Positions 1 to 9,027 are shown, numbered from the stretch's first letter. The stretch is 33,439 nt of DNA from Eubacteriales Family XIII. Incertae Sedis bacterium (GCA_031289235.1 JAITPU010000028.1:1-33439); one strand, 5' to 3'. Made by a program: numbers and translations. Notes: generated by a model not told the origin, from the sequence alone.

Positions 1-375
1 AAAACAAGCTCCGGATATGGAAGGCTTATTGTCGCACTACCGGTCAGCTCATCGACTGGGAATGCGGCGGTCGTGATAGCGGAACCCTCAGAAAAATGCT
101 TGACCGGCTCAAGCGATGGAACATAAACATTTACTTTTCAGACCACTGGAAAGCCTACGCCGAACTCATACCGCCGGAGCTTTTGATTCAGACCAAAGCG
201 GAAACGCACGGCATTGAGCGCAACAACTTTAGACAGCGACATTGGTTTGCACGGTTCAGAAGGAAAACTTGTGTTGTTTCGCGCTCTCTGCAAATGGTTG
301 ACCTGACTATGGCTCTTTACGCTAAATTTTGGGTCAATGGCTCTTTTTATACAAAAACATTATTTAGTTGACACC
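1..375 (+). mobile_element. IS1-family insertion sequence, 3' part only
   Basis: The window opens inside an insertion sequence. The visible part carries the C-terminal part of an IS1-type transposase and, just past its stop, a likely terminal inverted repeat ending in GTTGACACC at about 367-375. Read outwards-in on the other strand this starts GGTGTCAACT, which resembles the GGTGATGCTGCCAACT end of classical IS1. The left end is outside the window, so the target duplication cannot be checked. The next bases (ATCAATATT) would be the right copy of an 8-9 bp duplication if the boundary is right. Confidence 0.75.
3..371 (+). CDS. IS1-family transposase, C-terminal fragment (5' end outside window)
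   Basis: The reading frame is open from the window edge, so the gene is cut by the window and not necessarily broken. An internal ATG at 96 is probably not the true start, because the residues before it (KLRIWKAYCRTTGQLIDWE) are typical IS1-transposase sequence. The conserved C-terminal block THGIERNNFRQRHWFARFRR, followed by KTCVVSRSLQMVD, is the signature of this IS1 subgroup. The protein cuts and joins the IS ends using a DDE-type active site; one acidic residue is probably the D in the YFSDHW stretch. The gene stops at 369-371, immediately before the inferred inverted repeat. Confidence 0.82.
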   Translation, partial: NKLRIWKAYCRTTGQLIDWECGGRDSGTLRKMLDRLKRWNINIYFSDHWKAYAELIPPELLIQTKAETHGIERNNFRQRHWFARFRRKTCVVSRSLQMVDLTMALYAKFWVNGSFYTKTLFS

Positions 376-395
376 ATCAATATTTTAAAACTTTA

Positions 396-423
396 TTACA
401 TTTCAGTGATTTTGCTGTATAAT
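396..423 (+). promoter_or_regulatory. Candidate promoter for the permease-dihydropyrimidinase unit
   Basis: A perfect -10 hexamer TATAAT lies at 418-423, with TTACAT at 396-401 and a 16-bp spacer. It is in an AT-rich stretch just outside the IS1 end and about 155 bp before the permease start. It is the best sigma-70-type match in this gap. It was assigned by eye. Confidence 0.5.
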
Positions 424-494
424 GATTAAAATCGGATAATTCAGAAATTGCTTATAAAAGCATACTTACAATTCAGGCGGCAGGCGTGAAGCGC

Positions 495-573
495 CCGAAA
501 AACCTGTTTACAGGGCTTTTCGGCCGAATTATCCGCGAATCTATTTGCTGTTGTTTGCAGAAAACAGGAGGGA
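495..573 (+). promoter_or_regulatory. Structured 5' leader with possible Shine-Dalgarno pairing
   Basis: A stem-loop spans 495-523: CCGAAAA (495-501) pairs with TTTTCGG (517-523), and CCTG (503-506) pairs with CAGG (511-514) around a TTTA loop. CCTGTTT at 503-509 is also an exact complement of AAACAGG at 562-568, which runs into the ribosome binding site AGGAGGGA (566-573). The two pairings exclude each other, so a translational switch is conceivable. No known riboswitch class was recognised. Confidence 0.35.
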
Positions 574-577
574 TCAT

Positions 578-2092
578 ATGGCAAAGTACACGCAAAAAAA
601 ACGTGCCGGTCTTTATGAACTGACAAGCGAGGCGCGCGCCGAATTAGTCGACTCGTTATACTACAATGTTGACTTGGCTCCGACGTCGTTTTCACAAAGG
701 AATTGGTCGACCTACCACATCGCGTCGCTGTGGATCGGTATGTCGATCTGCATCCCGTCGTTCACTATGGCTTCGTCGCTGGTGGTTCTGGGTCTTTCGC
801 CGTGGCTGGCCGTATTGAACGTCGCGCTGGGAAATGTCATCATCCTCATCCCGATCCAATTGAACTCTCACGCCGGGACGAAATACGGTATTCCGTTTCC
901 AGTATTCGCGAGGATGACTTTCGGCGTCGTCGGGGCTCACATCCCCTCCCTTTCCAGAGCTATCACCGCCTGCGGGTGGAACGCGATTCAATCATGGATC
1001 GGTGGCGCGGCGATCGTATCGATAATCGCCTCGTTTGCGCCTTCGTTCCAGCAATCCTCGAAAGCGCCCTTTATCGGGTTCTTTATTTTCCTCGCCATCG
1101 TATGCCTCATCGCGGCACGCGGCCCCAACGCCATTCGGCTTCTCGAGGCTATCGGCGCGCCTGTCCTCATCATACTTACCATAGCGCTGTTTATCTGGTC
1201 GATACTGCTCGCTTCCAGCGTCAACGCAAGTTTCAGCGATATAATTCAAGCCAATACTGATTACGCGCAGATTGATTCAAACGGCGGATTCGCGTATATC
1301 TTCTTGGCGGGCCTCACCGCGAACATAGCGTTCTGGGCCACCATGGCTCTTAACATTCCGGACTTTTCAAGATACGCAGTCAGCCAAAAAGCTCAGTTCC
1401 GGGGACAGATCTACGGAATGCCCGTCACTATGGCCGCATGCGCTTTCATCGGCGCGTTCTTCGCCCAATCGACCAAAATCGCTTTAGGCGAAGCTATTTT
1501 CGACCCGACCGCAGTACTTCCTTTAATAGGAAATCCCGTAATTACATTTGTCGTCGGGCTCGGCGTCGTCATCGCAACCATAACGACCAACATCGCGGCC
1601 AACGTGGTCGCTCCGGCCAACGGATTTTCGAACATATCGCCAAAACGGATCAATTATTCCGCCGGCGTAATAATCAGCTGCATCATCGCCATTCTATACC
1701 GGCCCTGGTGGATCTTCGGCAGCGCCGGCGCTTACATCTTCGATTGGCTCAACGTGTACGGCGGTATCCTCGCTCCAATCGCAGCCATCTTCATAGCTGA
1801 CTACTATATCGTCAAAAAGAGTAACTTGGAAGTGTCGGCGCTGTATCGGAGCGAAAGCAGGTACTGGTATCAGGGCGGCTGGAATCTGAGAGCTATCATC
1901 GCATGGGTGGCCGGTTTCATTCTTCCGACGCTCGGCTCTACAGTTCTGTCCGGGAAACCAACGTTCTCATGGATCGCCGCTAATGGATATATCATCGGCT
2001 TCATCATCGGTCTGATCGTGTATGTACTCCTGATGAAGAGCGAAACCCGTTCTTTCCTCAGCGACAAAGAAGAATCCGCTATAACCGAATAA
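578..2092 (+). CDS. NCS1-family nucleobase/hydantoin permease
   Basis: This is an inner-membrane symporter of the NCS1 family (Mhp1, allantoin, uracil and cytosine carriers), likely importing a pyrimidine base, hydantoin or allantoin with Na+ or H+. The start is ATG 578, 5 nt after AGGAGGGA, giving 504 residues with about 12 hydrophobic segments. Family motifs are clear. ACGWNAIQSWIGG at 131-143 supplies a Trp (134) and Gln (138) matching Mhp1 W117/Q121. AFWATMALNIPDFSRYA at 251-267 is the TM6 signature with Trp253. TTNIAANVVAPANG at 336-349 matches Mhp1 TM8 with its substrate-binding Asn. It lies 76 bp upstream of a dihydropyrimidinase in the same orientation, which points to uracil, thymine or hydantoin rather than thiamine. 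The exact substrate cannot be read from sequence. Confidence 0.9.
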   Translation: MAKYTQKKRAGLYELTSEARAELVDSLYYNVDLAPTSFSQRNWSTYHIASLWIGMSICIPSFTMASSLVVLGLSPWLAVLNVALGNVIILIPIQLNSHAGTKYGIPFPVFARMTFGVVGAHIPSLSRAITACGWNAIQSWIGGAAIVSIIASFAPSFQQSSKAPFIGFFIFLAIVCLIAARGPNAIRLLEAIGAPVLIILTIALFIWSILLASSVNASFSDIIQANTDYAQIDSNGGFAYIFLAGLTANIAFWATMALNIPDFSRYAVSQKAQFRGQIYGMPVTMAACAFIGAFFAQSTKIALGEAIFDPTAVLPLIGNPVITFVVGLGVVIATITTNIAANVVAPANGFSNISPKRINYSAGVIISCIIAILYRPWWIFGSAGAYIFDWLNVYGGILAPIAAIFIADYYIVKKSNLEVSALYRSESRYWYQGGWNLRAIIAWVAGFILPTLGSTVLSGKPTFSWIAANGYIIGFIIGLIVYVLLMKSETRSFLSDKEESAITE

Positions 2093-2168
2093 TGAAAGAA
2101 CGCGATATCAAGTAAATCCGTGAACTCTTCAGGCTGAAAAGCAAAGATAAATTGACGGGAGGCGTATT

Positions 2169-3563
2169 ATGGATCTATTGATCAAGGGCGGTAAAATCGT
2201 TACCGCCGACGCGGCTTTCAAAGCGGATATCGCCGTGAAAAACGGAAAAATCGCCGCTATCGGCGTCAATATCAAACCTGAAGCGGGCGCTGAAACGGTT
2301 GACGCCGCAGATAAGCTGGTATTGCCCGGCGCCATTGACGCTCATACCCATTTGGCCATGCCTTTCGGAGGAACGATTTCGGCGGACGATTATGAAGCCG
2401 GAACCCGCGCCGCCGCCTGCGGCGGTACCACCACCGTGTTTGATTTCGTCCTGCAGGACTTCGGCGAGAGCATGGTAGACGCGGTCAAACGCCGGCAAGC
2501 CATATGCGAACCGCAGGCTGTCGTCGACTACGCGTTTCATGTAGGCGTCAAAGATGTTTCAGACGGCCTCTTAGACACAATCGACGATTCGGTCAAATAC
2601 GGAGTACCCAGTTTCAAGGTATTCATGGTATACGATTTCGGCGTGACCGACGGCGTATTCTATCAGGTGTTGGAAAAATCCAAGAAAGCCGGCGCCTTAA
2701 TCGCGGTTCACGCGGAGAACAACGAAATGGTGAACATGTTAACCCGCCGTTTCCTCTCGGAAGGCAAAACCTCGGCGTGGTATCACTATTTATCCAGATC
2801 CGAATTCGTCGAAGCCGAGGCCGACGAAAGGGCTATCCAGTGGGCTAAGAGCCTGAACGCGCCGCTCTACATCGTTCACCTCGCCAATAAGCAGGGCATG
2901 GACGCCGTAACGAAGGCGCGCGACGAAGGTTATCCCATTTTCGCGGAGACCTGCCCGCATTATCTCTACTTTACCAGTGACGTCTATAAGCGTGAAGACG
3001 GCAGGAATTGGGTGTGTTCCCCGCCTGTCAAGGGCAGAGAATCCAGAGAGGCCCTGTGGTCGGGCGTCAAACGCGGAGATATATCTACCATAGCCACGGA
3101 CCACTGTCCGTTCCAGCAGAATGAAAAGGATTGGGGCATTGACGATTTCAGCAAAATCCCAAACGGTTGCGCGGGCATCGAAAACATGTATCCTTACATG
3201 CTTTCCGAAGCCAATAAAGGCAGGATCACTTTCAATAAGGCTGTGGAACTCTGCGCCACCAACGTCGCTAAAATTTTCGGCTGCGCGCCTCAGAAAGGCG
3301 TTTTACAGGCTGGAGCCGACGCGGATATCGTCATATACGACCCCAAAAAGAACTTCACAATCAAGAACGAATTCATGCACGGCAACAACGACCATACCAT
3401 ATGGGAAGGCGTCGAACTTAAAGGCTATCCCATCGCTACCTACAGCCGCGGCAGTCTGGTTTATAAAGACGGCGAATTCCTCGGAAGCAAAGGCGCCGGC
3501 AAGTTCGTAAAATGCAAACCCATCAAGCTCACCGGCCCCGACCTGAGAAATATAAAATTTTAG
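2169..3563 (+). CDS. Dihydropyrimidinase / D-hydantoinase
   Basis: This cytosolic binuclear-zinc amidohydrolase opens 5,6-dihydrouracil or dihydrothymine to N-carbamoyl-beta-amino acids, or 5-substituted hydantoins to N-carbamoyl amino acids. It has 464 residues, the usual family length. All metal ligands are visible: His59 and His61 (DAHTHL), the lysine to be carbamylated at 150 (SFKVFMVY), His181 (VHAEN), His237 (VHLAN) and Asp311 (TDHCPF). Tyr155, Ser284 and Asn332 match hydantoinase substrate-binding residues. A GGGAGG ribosome site lies just before ATG 2169. With the permease upstream and preT-preA further along, the second step of reductive pyrimidine breakdown is the most likely role. 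A true hydantoinase cannot be excluded, and no downstream carbamoylase is present. Confidence 0.9.
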   Translation: MDLLIKGGKIVTADAAFKADIAVKNGKIAAIGVNIKPEAGAETVDAADKLVLPGAIDAHTHLAMPFGGTISADDYEAGTRAAACGGTTTVFDFVLQDFGESMVDAVKRRQAICEPQAVVDYAFHVGVKDVSDGLLDTIDDSVKYGVPSFKVFMVYDFGVTDGVFYQVLEKSKKAGALIAVHAENNEMVNMLTRRFLSEGKTSAWYHYLSRSEFVEAEADERAIQWAKSLNAPLYIVHLANKQGMDAVTKARDEGYPIFAETCPHYLYFTSDVYKREDGRNWVCSPPVKGRESREALWSGVKRGDISTIATDHCPFQQNEKDWGIDDFSKIPNGCAGIENMYPYMLSEANKGRITFNKAVELCATNVAKIFGCAPQKGVLQAGADADIVIYDPKKNFTIKNEFMHGNNDHTIWEGVELKGYPIATYSRGSLVYKDGEFLGSKGAGKFVKCKPIKLTGPDLRNIKF

Positions 3564-3600
3564 CTCTGACGGCGATTCGCCGCTTATAATTCCGAACACG

Positions 3601-3636
3601 AAGAAAACAGGGATGGCTTTCCCTGTTTTCTTTTTT
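3601..3636 (+). terminator. Rho-independent terminator after the dihydropyrimidinase
   Basis: GAAAACAGGGA (3603-3613) pairs perfectly with TCCCTGTTTTC (3620-3630) across a 6-nt loop and is followed by six T (3631-3636). It sits 40 nt after the dihydropyrimidinase stop. It separates that unit from the convergent GntR gene. Confidence 0.9.
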
Positions 3637-3723
3637 GTCGCTCTGCAAAAAAAAATATTGCACAACGGAAAAAAGACCGTCGCGACGCGCAATGTCTATT
3701 ATCGGAGCAGCTTTAACGCGGCC

Positions 3724-4392
3724 TTAAGCGTGTTCCGCCGACGCGCGCCTGAACGAATTATCTATATGCCGACCCATAGCCTCCGCTCCCGCGCCGGCGT
3801 CGTCAGCGAGAAAAGCCTCGTAAATTTTTTTATGCTCATCGAATACCGTCTGCAAATGTTCTTCCTCGTAAGGCGCGTTTTGACTGCTGTACTTCATATA
3901 AGCCTGATAAGACGACAGCGCCTGCTGCAGCGTGCGGTTTCGCGAAGCGCCGTAGATGATCTGATGAAACCTGTTGTTGATATCTCTCATTTTTTTGCGG
4001 TCGTTCTTCCGCGTATAAAATTCCATAAAATCGAAAGTCTCTTCCAGTTTTTCCATTTCCTCTTTCGTGATGCGCGCGACAGCCCAGCGCACCGCCTGCA
4101 GCTCATAAAGCTTCCGCAGGACGAAGAGGTCTTCCATATCCTGTTTTGAAAATCCCACCACATGCGCGCCCCTGTTGGGGATGACTTCTATGAGGCCTTC
4201 TGTTTCCAGTTGTTTAAGCGCTTCGCGCACAGGGGTCCTGCTCACACGGTATTCGTCGCAGATCCGCTGTTCCGTCAGCTTTTCGCCGCGTTTCAAATCC
4301 TCTTTTAAAATATCCTCCCGCAGCTTCAGAAACAGGCTGCCGGAAAGCGGCAGCCCGGCGGCCGCGCTTTGTTCCGATTTAAAAACTGTCAC
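3724..4392 (-). CDS. GntR-family regulator, FadR/FCD subfamily
   Basis: This is a 222-residue DNA-binding repressor. The N-terminal winged helix (about residues 15-80) carries the GntR signature: RICDEYRVSRTPVREALKQL followed by the wing EGLIEVIPNRGAHV. The C-terminal half is an all-helical FCD ligand domain. Its likely metal-binding histidines are in NRFHQII, DEHKKIYEA and MGRHIDNS. The start is GTG 4392, preceded by GAGGAG, 13 nt after the aconitase stop, so the two genes are probably co-transcribed. FCD regulators usually sense carboxylates, so autoregulation of the aconitase gene is plausible. The convergent permease-dihydropyrimidinase unit is another possible target. The ligand is unknown. 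Confidence 0.88.
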   Translation of the reverse strand: MTVFKSEQSAAAGLPLSGSLFLKLREDILKEDLKRGEKLTEQRICDEYRVSRTPVREALKQLETEGLIEVIPNRGAHVVGFSKQDMEDLFVLRKLYELQAVRWAVARITKEEMEKLEETFDFMEFYTRKNDRKKMRDINNRFHQIIYGASRNRTLQQALSSYQAYMKYSSQNAPYEEEHLQTVFDEHKKIYEAFLADDAGAGAEAMGRHIDNSFRRASAEHA

Positions 4393-4405
4393 GCTGTTTT
4401 TCTCC

Positions 4406-6331
4406 TCATCCGTTATTCCTCATCAGATTTATTTTCCCGCCGGCGAGAATTATCTGCCGTTCGTATTCGGATAAATCAGACAGCGCCCGCCGCGTGTTTT
4501 CCCTTTCCGGAGAATGTATCACGACGGTGGGGTTTAGAATCTGTTCGCGCGCATCCCTGATCACGAGCCTTTCTCCCAGCTGCACATCGCCGTAGTCGGC
4601 AGGATTTTCAAACAACAGCGGTATGATGCCGCTGTTGATGAGATTGGAGCGGTGTATGCGCGCGAACGATTTTGCCAGGACAAATTTGACTCCCAGATAT
4701 AAGGGTGCCAGCGCCGCGTGTTCCCGGCTGGAACCCTGCCCATAATTCTCTCCGGCGATTATAACACTTCCGTTCGCCGCCTTGCATTTTTTGGCGAATT
4801 CCGCGTCTGTTTTCTCAAAACAAAAGTCCGCGAGATAGGGTATGTTGGAACGGTACGGGAGCAATCTTGAATCGGAAGGCATGATGTCGTCGGTAGTGAC
4901 GTTGTCCCCCGCAAGCAGCACAACAGTCCCCGCCGCCTCGTCTTCAAGCCTCGTGTTCCGCGGGAACGGCTTGATATTGGGACCCATCGCGACGGGAGTA
5001 TTTTTCTTATTCGCGCCGGCGGGATATACGATGAAACTGTCGCGCGGCGGGAAACTTTCAGGCGGCGCGGCGGAAAGCGGCCGTCCGGTTTTCATGCCGT
5101 CGGTCAGGACACCGCGCACCGCTGAAATCGCCGCTGTTTCCGGACTTACGAGGTAAACGCCCGCGTCAAGAGTTCCGCTCCTGCCTTTGAAGTTCCGGTT
5201 AAACGTGCGCAAAGAAACCGCGCCCGATCTCGGCGACTGTCCCATGCCTATACACGGCCCGCAGGCGTTTTCGATGATGCGCGCTCCCGCGTCTATGAGG
5301 TCCGCCAACGCGCCGTTCGACGCCAGTTTGCTGAGAATCCTGCTTGATCCCGGGGAAATCACGAGACTGACGTCCGGATGGACTCTGTTGCCCTTCAATA
5401 TTTCCGCTACCTTCATCAAATCCTCGTAGGACGAATTCGTGCAGCTTCCGATGGCCACCTGATCCACATGTATCTCCCCGATATTCGAAACGCTGTCCAC
5501 GTTGTCAGGACTGTGCGGCATAGCCGCCAGCGGCGTCAACTCGGAAAGATTCACCTTTAAAATCTGATTGTAAACCGCGTCGGCGTCGGCGGCAAAAGGC
5601 GCGTAGTCACTTTCCCTGCTCTGGGACGCGAGATAGAGACGCGTATTTTCATCGCTCGGGAATATGGATGTCGTAGCGCCCAGTTCCGCGCCCATATTCG
5701 CGATTGTGGCTCTTTCCGTCACTGAAAGAGACGCCGCGCCCTCCCCGGTATATTCCACGATTTTCCCGACTCCGCCTTTCACCTTGAGCCGCTTAAGCAC
5801 ATAAAGAATCACGTCCTTTGCCGATACCCACGGCCTGAGACTGCCGGAAAGCTCCACATTGACGACTTTAGGGACCGTCAGCCTGTAAACGCCGCTCGCC
5901 ATGGCGACGGCCACATCCAGCCCGCCCGCGCCGATAGCGATCATGCCTATGCCGCCTCCCGTCGGCGTATGACTGTCAGAGCCAAGAAGGGTTTTCCCCG
6001 GCGCTCCGTAGTTTTCCAGATGCAGCTGATGGCATATGCCGTTTCCCGGTTTAGAAAACAGCACGCCATGCCGTTTCGCCACGCTTTCTATAAACGCATG
6101 GTCGTCAGCGTTTTCAAATCCCGTCTGTAAAGTGTTATGATCAATATACGCCACCGACAAGTCGGTTTTCACGAAGTCTGCGTCCATCGCTTCCAGTTGC
6201 AGATAGACCATGGTTCCCGTGGAGTCCTGCGTCAGGGTCTGATCAATTTTGATCGTTATTTCCCCGCCGGGCGAAAGTTCCCCTTCTATCAGATGATTTT
6301 CTAATATTTTATACGCCAATGATTTTCCCAT
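4406..6331 (-). CDS. Aconitate hydratase (short, about 640-aa type)
   Basis: It interconverts citrate, cis-aconitate and isocitrate using a [4Fe-4S] cluster. Cluster cysteines are Cys297 (IGSCTNSS), Cys357 and Cys360 (ACGPCIGMG). Other family landmarks are LLGSDSHTPTGGGIGM at 115-130, the FNRNFKGRSG block at 377-386, and the swivel-domain active-site loop YGQGSSREHAAL at 530-541. Its 641 residues are shorter than the roughly 890-aa AcnA or AcnB of enterobacteria and match the compact aconitases of anaerobes and mitochondria-like forms. A homoaconitase or isopropylmalate isomerase is less likely, since both domains are in one chain and the aconitase motifs are complete. No citrate synthase or isocitrate dehydrogenase is in the window. 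A GntR regulator follows directly. Confidence 0.92.
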   Translation of the reverse strand: MGKSLAYKILENHLIEGELSPGGEITIKIDQTLTQDSTGTMVYLQLEAMDADFVKTDLSVAYIDHNTLQTGFENADDHAFIESVAKRHGVLFSKPGNGICHQLHLENYGAPGKTLLGSDSHTPTGGGIGMIAIGAGGLDVAVAMASGVYRLTVPKVVNVELSGSLRPWVSAKDVILYVLKRLKVKGGVGKIVEYTGEGAASLSVTERATIANMGAELGATTSIFPSDENTRLYLASQSRESDYAPFAADADAVYNQILKVNLSELTPLAAMPHSPDNVDSVSNIGEIHVDQVAIGSCTNSSYEDLMKVAEILKGNRVHPDVSLVISPGSSRILSKLASNGALADLIDAGARIIENACGPCIGMGQSPRSGAVSLRTFNRNFKGRSGTLDAGVYLVSPETAAISAVRGVLTDGMKTGRPLSAAPPESFPPRDSFIVYPAGANKKNTPVAMGPNIKPFPRNTRLEDEAAGTVVLLAGDNVTTDDIMPSDSRLLPYRSNIPYLADFCFEKTDAEFAKKCKAANGSVIIAGENYGQGSSREHAALAPLYLGVKFVLAKSFARIHRSNLINSGIIPLLFENPADYGDVQLGERLVIRDAREQILNPTVVIHSPERENTRRALSDLSEYERQIILAGGKINLMRNNG

Positions 6332-6377
6332 GCCCTGTATCGCCTTTCTCGACCCCTTGTTTCAGTGTTCAGTTGAA

Positions 6378-6388
6378 TTACTAAGTAA
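6378..6388. promoter_or_regulatory. Small palindrome upstream of the aconitase gene
   Basis: TTACTAAGTAA is a perfect odd-centred palindrome about 50 bp before the aconitase start. A second pair of arms, TTCA/TGAA, is adjacent at 6368-6377. It could be an operator, for example for the GntR protein encoded in the same unit. It is short and was judged by eye. Confidence 0.2.
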
Positions 6389-6438
6389 ACAGTAAGATTG
6401 CGCCAAGCGGAAAACTCCGCAGCCGCCGCTACCAACGT

Positions 6439-9027
6439 CTAACTTTGAATGGCAACGTTATTCTCTCTGATTTTCACGGTGACCTCGTCGCCGTCCTTTA
6501 TTTCGCCGCGAATGAGCTTCGTTGCGATTTCCGTTTCGATGTGCTTTTGCAGATATCGTTTGACGGGCCTCGCGCCATAGGTCGGCGAATAGGTTTCCTT
6601 CGCTATAAACCTTCTGCTTTCGTCCGTGAAAGTCACGGTGATGTTCCGTTCCGCGAGCCGTTTTCCGATGTCTGCCATGGCGATGTCTATGATCTTCACG
6701 AGATCATCTATGCTAAGCGGTGAAAACATCACTATATCGTCGATACGATTCAGAAATTCCGGGCGAAAACAGCGCTTCATCTCCGCTTCCACCGCGTCCC
6801 GCGTCTCGTTGCTGATAACGCCGTCCTTGGAAATATTTTCGATAAGATACGCGCTGCCTATGTTCGAGGTCATGATCACGATGGTGTTTTTGAAATCTAC
6901 CGTCCTTCCCTGATTGTCCGTAAGCCGTCCGTCATCCAGCATCTGCAGCAGGATGTTGAACACGTCGGGATGAGCTTTTTCGATCTCGTCGAAGAGGATA
7001 ACGCTGTAAGGCCTTCTTCTCACGGCTTCGGTCAGCTGTCCGCCCTCGTCATAGCCGACATAGCCCGGAGGCGCTCCCACCAACCGCGATACCGAGTGTT
7101 TCTCCATATATTCCGACATGTCGACGCGTATCATGTTTTTTTCAGTATCAAACAGAGCCTCCGACAAAGCTTTGGCCAACTCCGTCTTTCCCACGCCCGT
7201 GGGACCGAGGAAGATGAACGAACCTATCGGCCGCCTGTCGTCTTTTAATCCCGCTCTGGCGCGCAGCACCGCTTCAGAAACCGCGGTCACCGCTTCGTCC
7301 TGCCCGACTACGCGCCTGTGCAGGATTTCGGGAAGCCGCACCAATTTTTCACGTTCCGACTCGACCAATCTGCTCATGGGGATCCCGGTCCATTGTGAAA
7401 CCACTTCCGCGATTTCTTCTTCCGTGACCTCTTCTTTCAAGAGCCGCCTTCCGCCGGCCTCCGCGGCTTTTTTTTCTTCTTCCGCCAGCTTTTTTTCCAG
7501 TTCCAGCAACACGCCGTACTTCAACTGCGCCAAAGTTTCCAGATCGTACCTGCGTTCCGCTTCTTCAATCTGCCGCCTGACTTCCTCAATCCGCAGCTTC
7601 GCGCCTTTTATCTCCGTGATGGCTTTCTTTTCGTTTTCCCACTGGGCGCGCATACCGTCGTTGATCGCTTTCAGTTCCGACAGTTCCTTCTCTATATTTT
7701 CAAGCCTCACCTTAGACGCGTCGTCCGTTTCCTTGGCGAGAGCCTGCTTCTCTATCTCAAGCTGCATGATCTTCCGCGCGCTCTCGTCGAGTTCGGCGGG
7801 CAGGCTGTCTATTTCCGTGCGGATCTTCGAGGCGGCCTCGTCCATCAGGTCAATCGCCTTATCCGGCAGGAAGCGATCGCTTATATAGCGTTCGGACAAA
7901 GTAGCGCAGGCGATGATGGCGCTGTCGGTGATGCGCACGCCGTGATGTATTTCAAACCGCTCTTTCAGGCCGCGCAAAATAGAAACCGTGTCCGTCACCG
8001 TAGGTTGATCTACGACAATCTTCTGGAACCGCCGCTCCAACGCCGCGTCCTTTTCGATATACCTGCGGTATTCGTCCAGAGTCGTCGCTCCTATGCAATG
8101 AAGTTCCCCTCGGGCCAATTTGGGTTTCAGCAGGTTGCCCGCGTCCATCGAACCCTCCGCCCTGCCCGCGCCCACGATGTTATGCAGTTCGTCTATGAAC
8201 AAAATGATCCGCCCGTCTGATTTTTCGATCTCGTTCAGCACGGATTTCAGCCGTTCCTCAAACTCGCCTCTGAATTTCGCGCCCGCGATGAGCGCGCCCA
8301 TATCAAGCGCGTAGACGGTCTTATCCTTCAGGCCCTCGGGAACATCGCCGTTGAGTATACGCTGCGCCAGCCCTTCCACCACCGCGGTCTTGCCGACGCC
8401 CGGCTCGCCTATGAGCACGGGGTTGTTCTTCGTCCGCCGGGAAAGAATGCGGACAGTATGCCTTATTTCCGCGTCCCGTCCGATGACCGGATCAATCTTG
8501 CCTTCGCGGGCAAGCTGTACCAAGTCGCGGCCGTACTTGTTCAGCGCGTCGTAGTTATCCTCGGGATTTTGGCTGGTTACCCGCTGATTTCCACGCACAC
8601 CGCCCAAAGCCCGCAGAAAAGCCTCCTCCGCGACATTGTGCTTCTTGAGTATGCGCGCGGACGCGCTATTTTTCTCCTCAAGCAGCGCCAGATAAATATG
8701 TTCGACGCTTATGTATTCATCCTTAAATCCCGACGCTTTCTTTTCCGCCGCGGCCAGCACCTGATTCAGCCGCCGCGTGACATACAGGTCATCATCGACG
8801 TTCTGTACCTTCGGCAGCTTATCTATCTCCGCCTCAAGTTCCTCCGCCATCTTGCCGCCGTTTACTCCCATAAGGGAAAGCAGCTTGAGAATAAGGCCGT
8901 CACGCTGTCTCAGCAACGCAAGGTGCAGATGTTCCACATCAACCTGCTGATGTCCCTCGCCGATTGCGATATTTTGACTTTCAGACATAGCTTCCTGCGC
9001 GTTTCGCGTCAATTTTTCAAAATTCAT
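6439..9027 (-). CDS. clpB: ClpB disaggregase (Hsp100 AAA+ ATPase)
   Basis: This cytosolic hexameric chaperone extracts proteins from heat-induced aggregates together with DnaK. At 862 residues it is full length. The N-terminal Clp_N repeats (about 1-145) are followed by the first AAA+ domain with Walker A GEPGVGKT at 207-214 and Walker B ILFIDELH. A long charged coiled-coil middle domain (about 400-520) comes next, and this distinguishes ClpB from ClpA and ClpC. The second AAA+ domain carries GPTGVGKTELAKAL near residue 600 and VILFDEIEKAHPDV. The 5' leader contains a repeated hairpin with a GGTGAG ribosome site, described separately. No CIRCE-type repeat was seen upstream. Confidence 0.97.
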   Translation of the reverse strand: MNFEKLTRNAQEAMSESQNIAIGEGHQQVDVEHLHLALLRQRDGLILKLLSLMGVNGGKMAEELEAEIDKLPKVQNVDDDLYVTRRLNQVLAAAEKKASGFKDEYISVEHIYLALLEEKNSASARILKKHNVAEEAFLRALGGVRGNQRVTSQNPEDNYDALNKYGRDLVQLAREGKIDPVIGRDAEIRHTVRILSRRTKNNPVLIGEPGVGKTAVVEGLAQRILNGDVPEGLKDKTVYALDMGALIAGAKFRGEFEERLKSVLNEIEKSDGRIILFIDELHNIVGAGRAEGSMDAGNLLKPKLARGELHCIGATTLDEYRRYIEKDAALERRFQKIVVDQPTVTDTVSILRGLKERFEIHHGVRITDSAIIACATLSERYISDRFLPDKAIDLMDEAASKIRTEIDSLPAELDESARKIMQLEIEKQALAKETDDASKVRLENIEKELSELKAINDGMRAQWENEKKAITEIKGAKLRIEEVRRQIEEAERRYDLETLAQLKYGVLLELEKKLAEEEKKAAEAGGRRLLKEEVTEEEIAEVVSQWTGIPMSRLVESEREKLVRLPEILHRRVVGQDEAVTAVSEAVLRARAGLKDDRRPIGSFIFLGPTGVGKTELAKALSEALFDTEKNMIRVDMSEYMEKHSVSRLVGAPPGYVGYDEGGQLTEAVRRRPYSVILFDEIEKAHPDVFNILLQMLDDGRLTDNQGRTVDFKNTIVIMTSNIGSAYLIENISKDGVISNETRDAVEAEMKRCFRPEFLNRIDDIVMFSPLSIDDLVKIIDIAMADIGKRLAERNITVTFTDESRRFIAKETYSPTYGARPVKRYLQKHIETEIATKLIRGEIKDGDEVTVKIRENNVAIQS

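Noticed and set aside
6400..6432. Terminator after clpB
   Set aside because: The hairpin GCGGA/TCCGC is only 5 bp, is not followed by a T-run on the minus strand, and is too weak to call.
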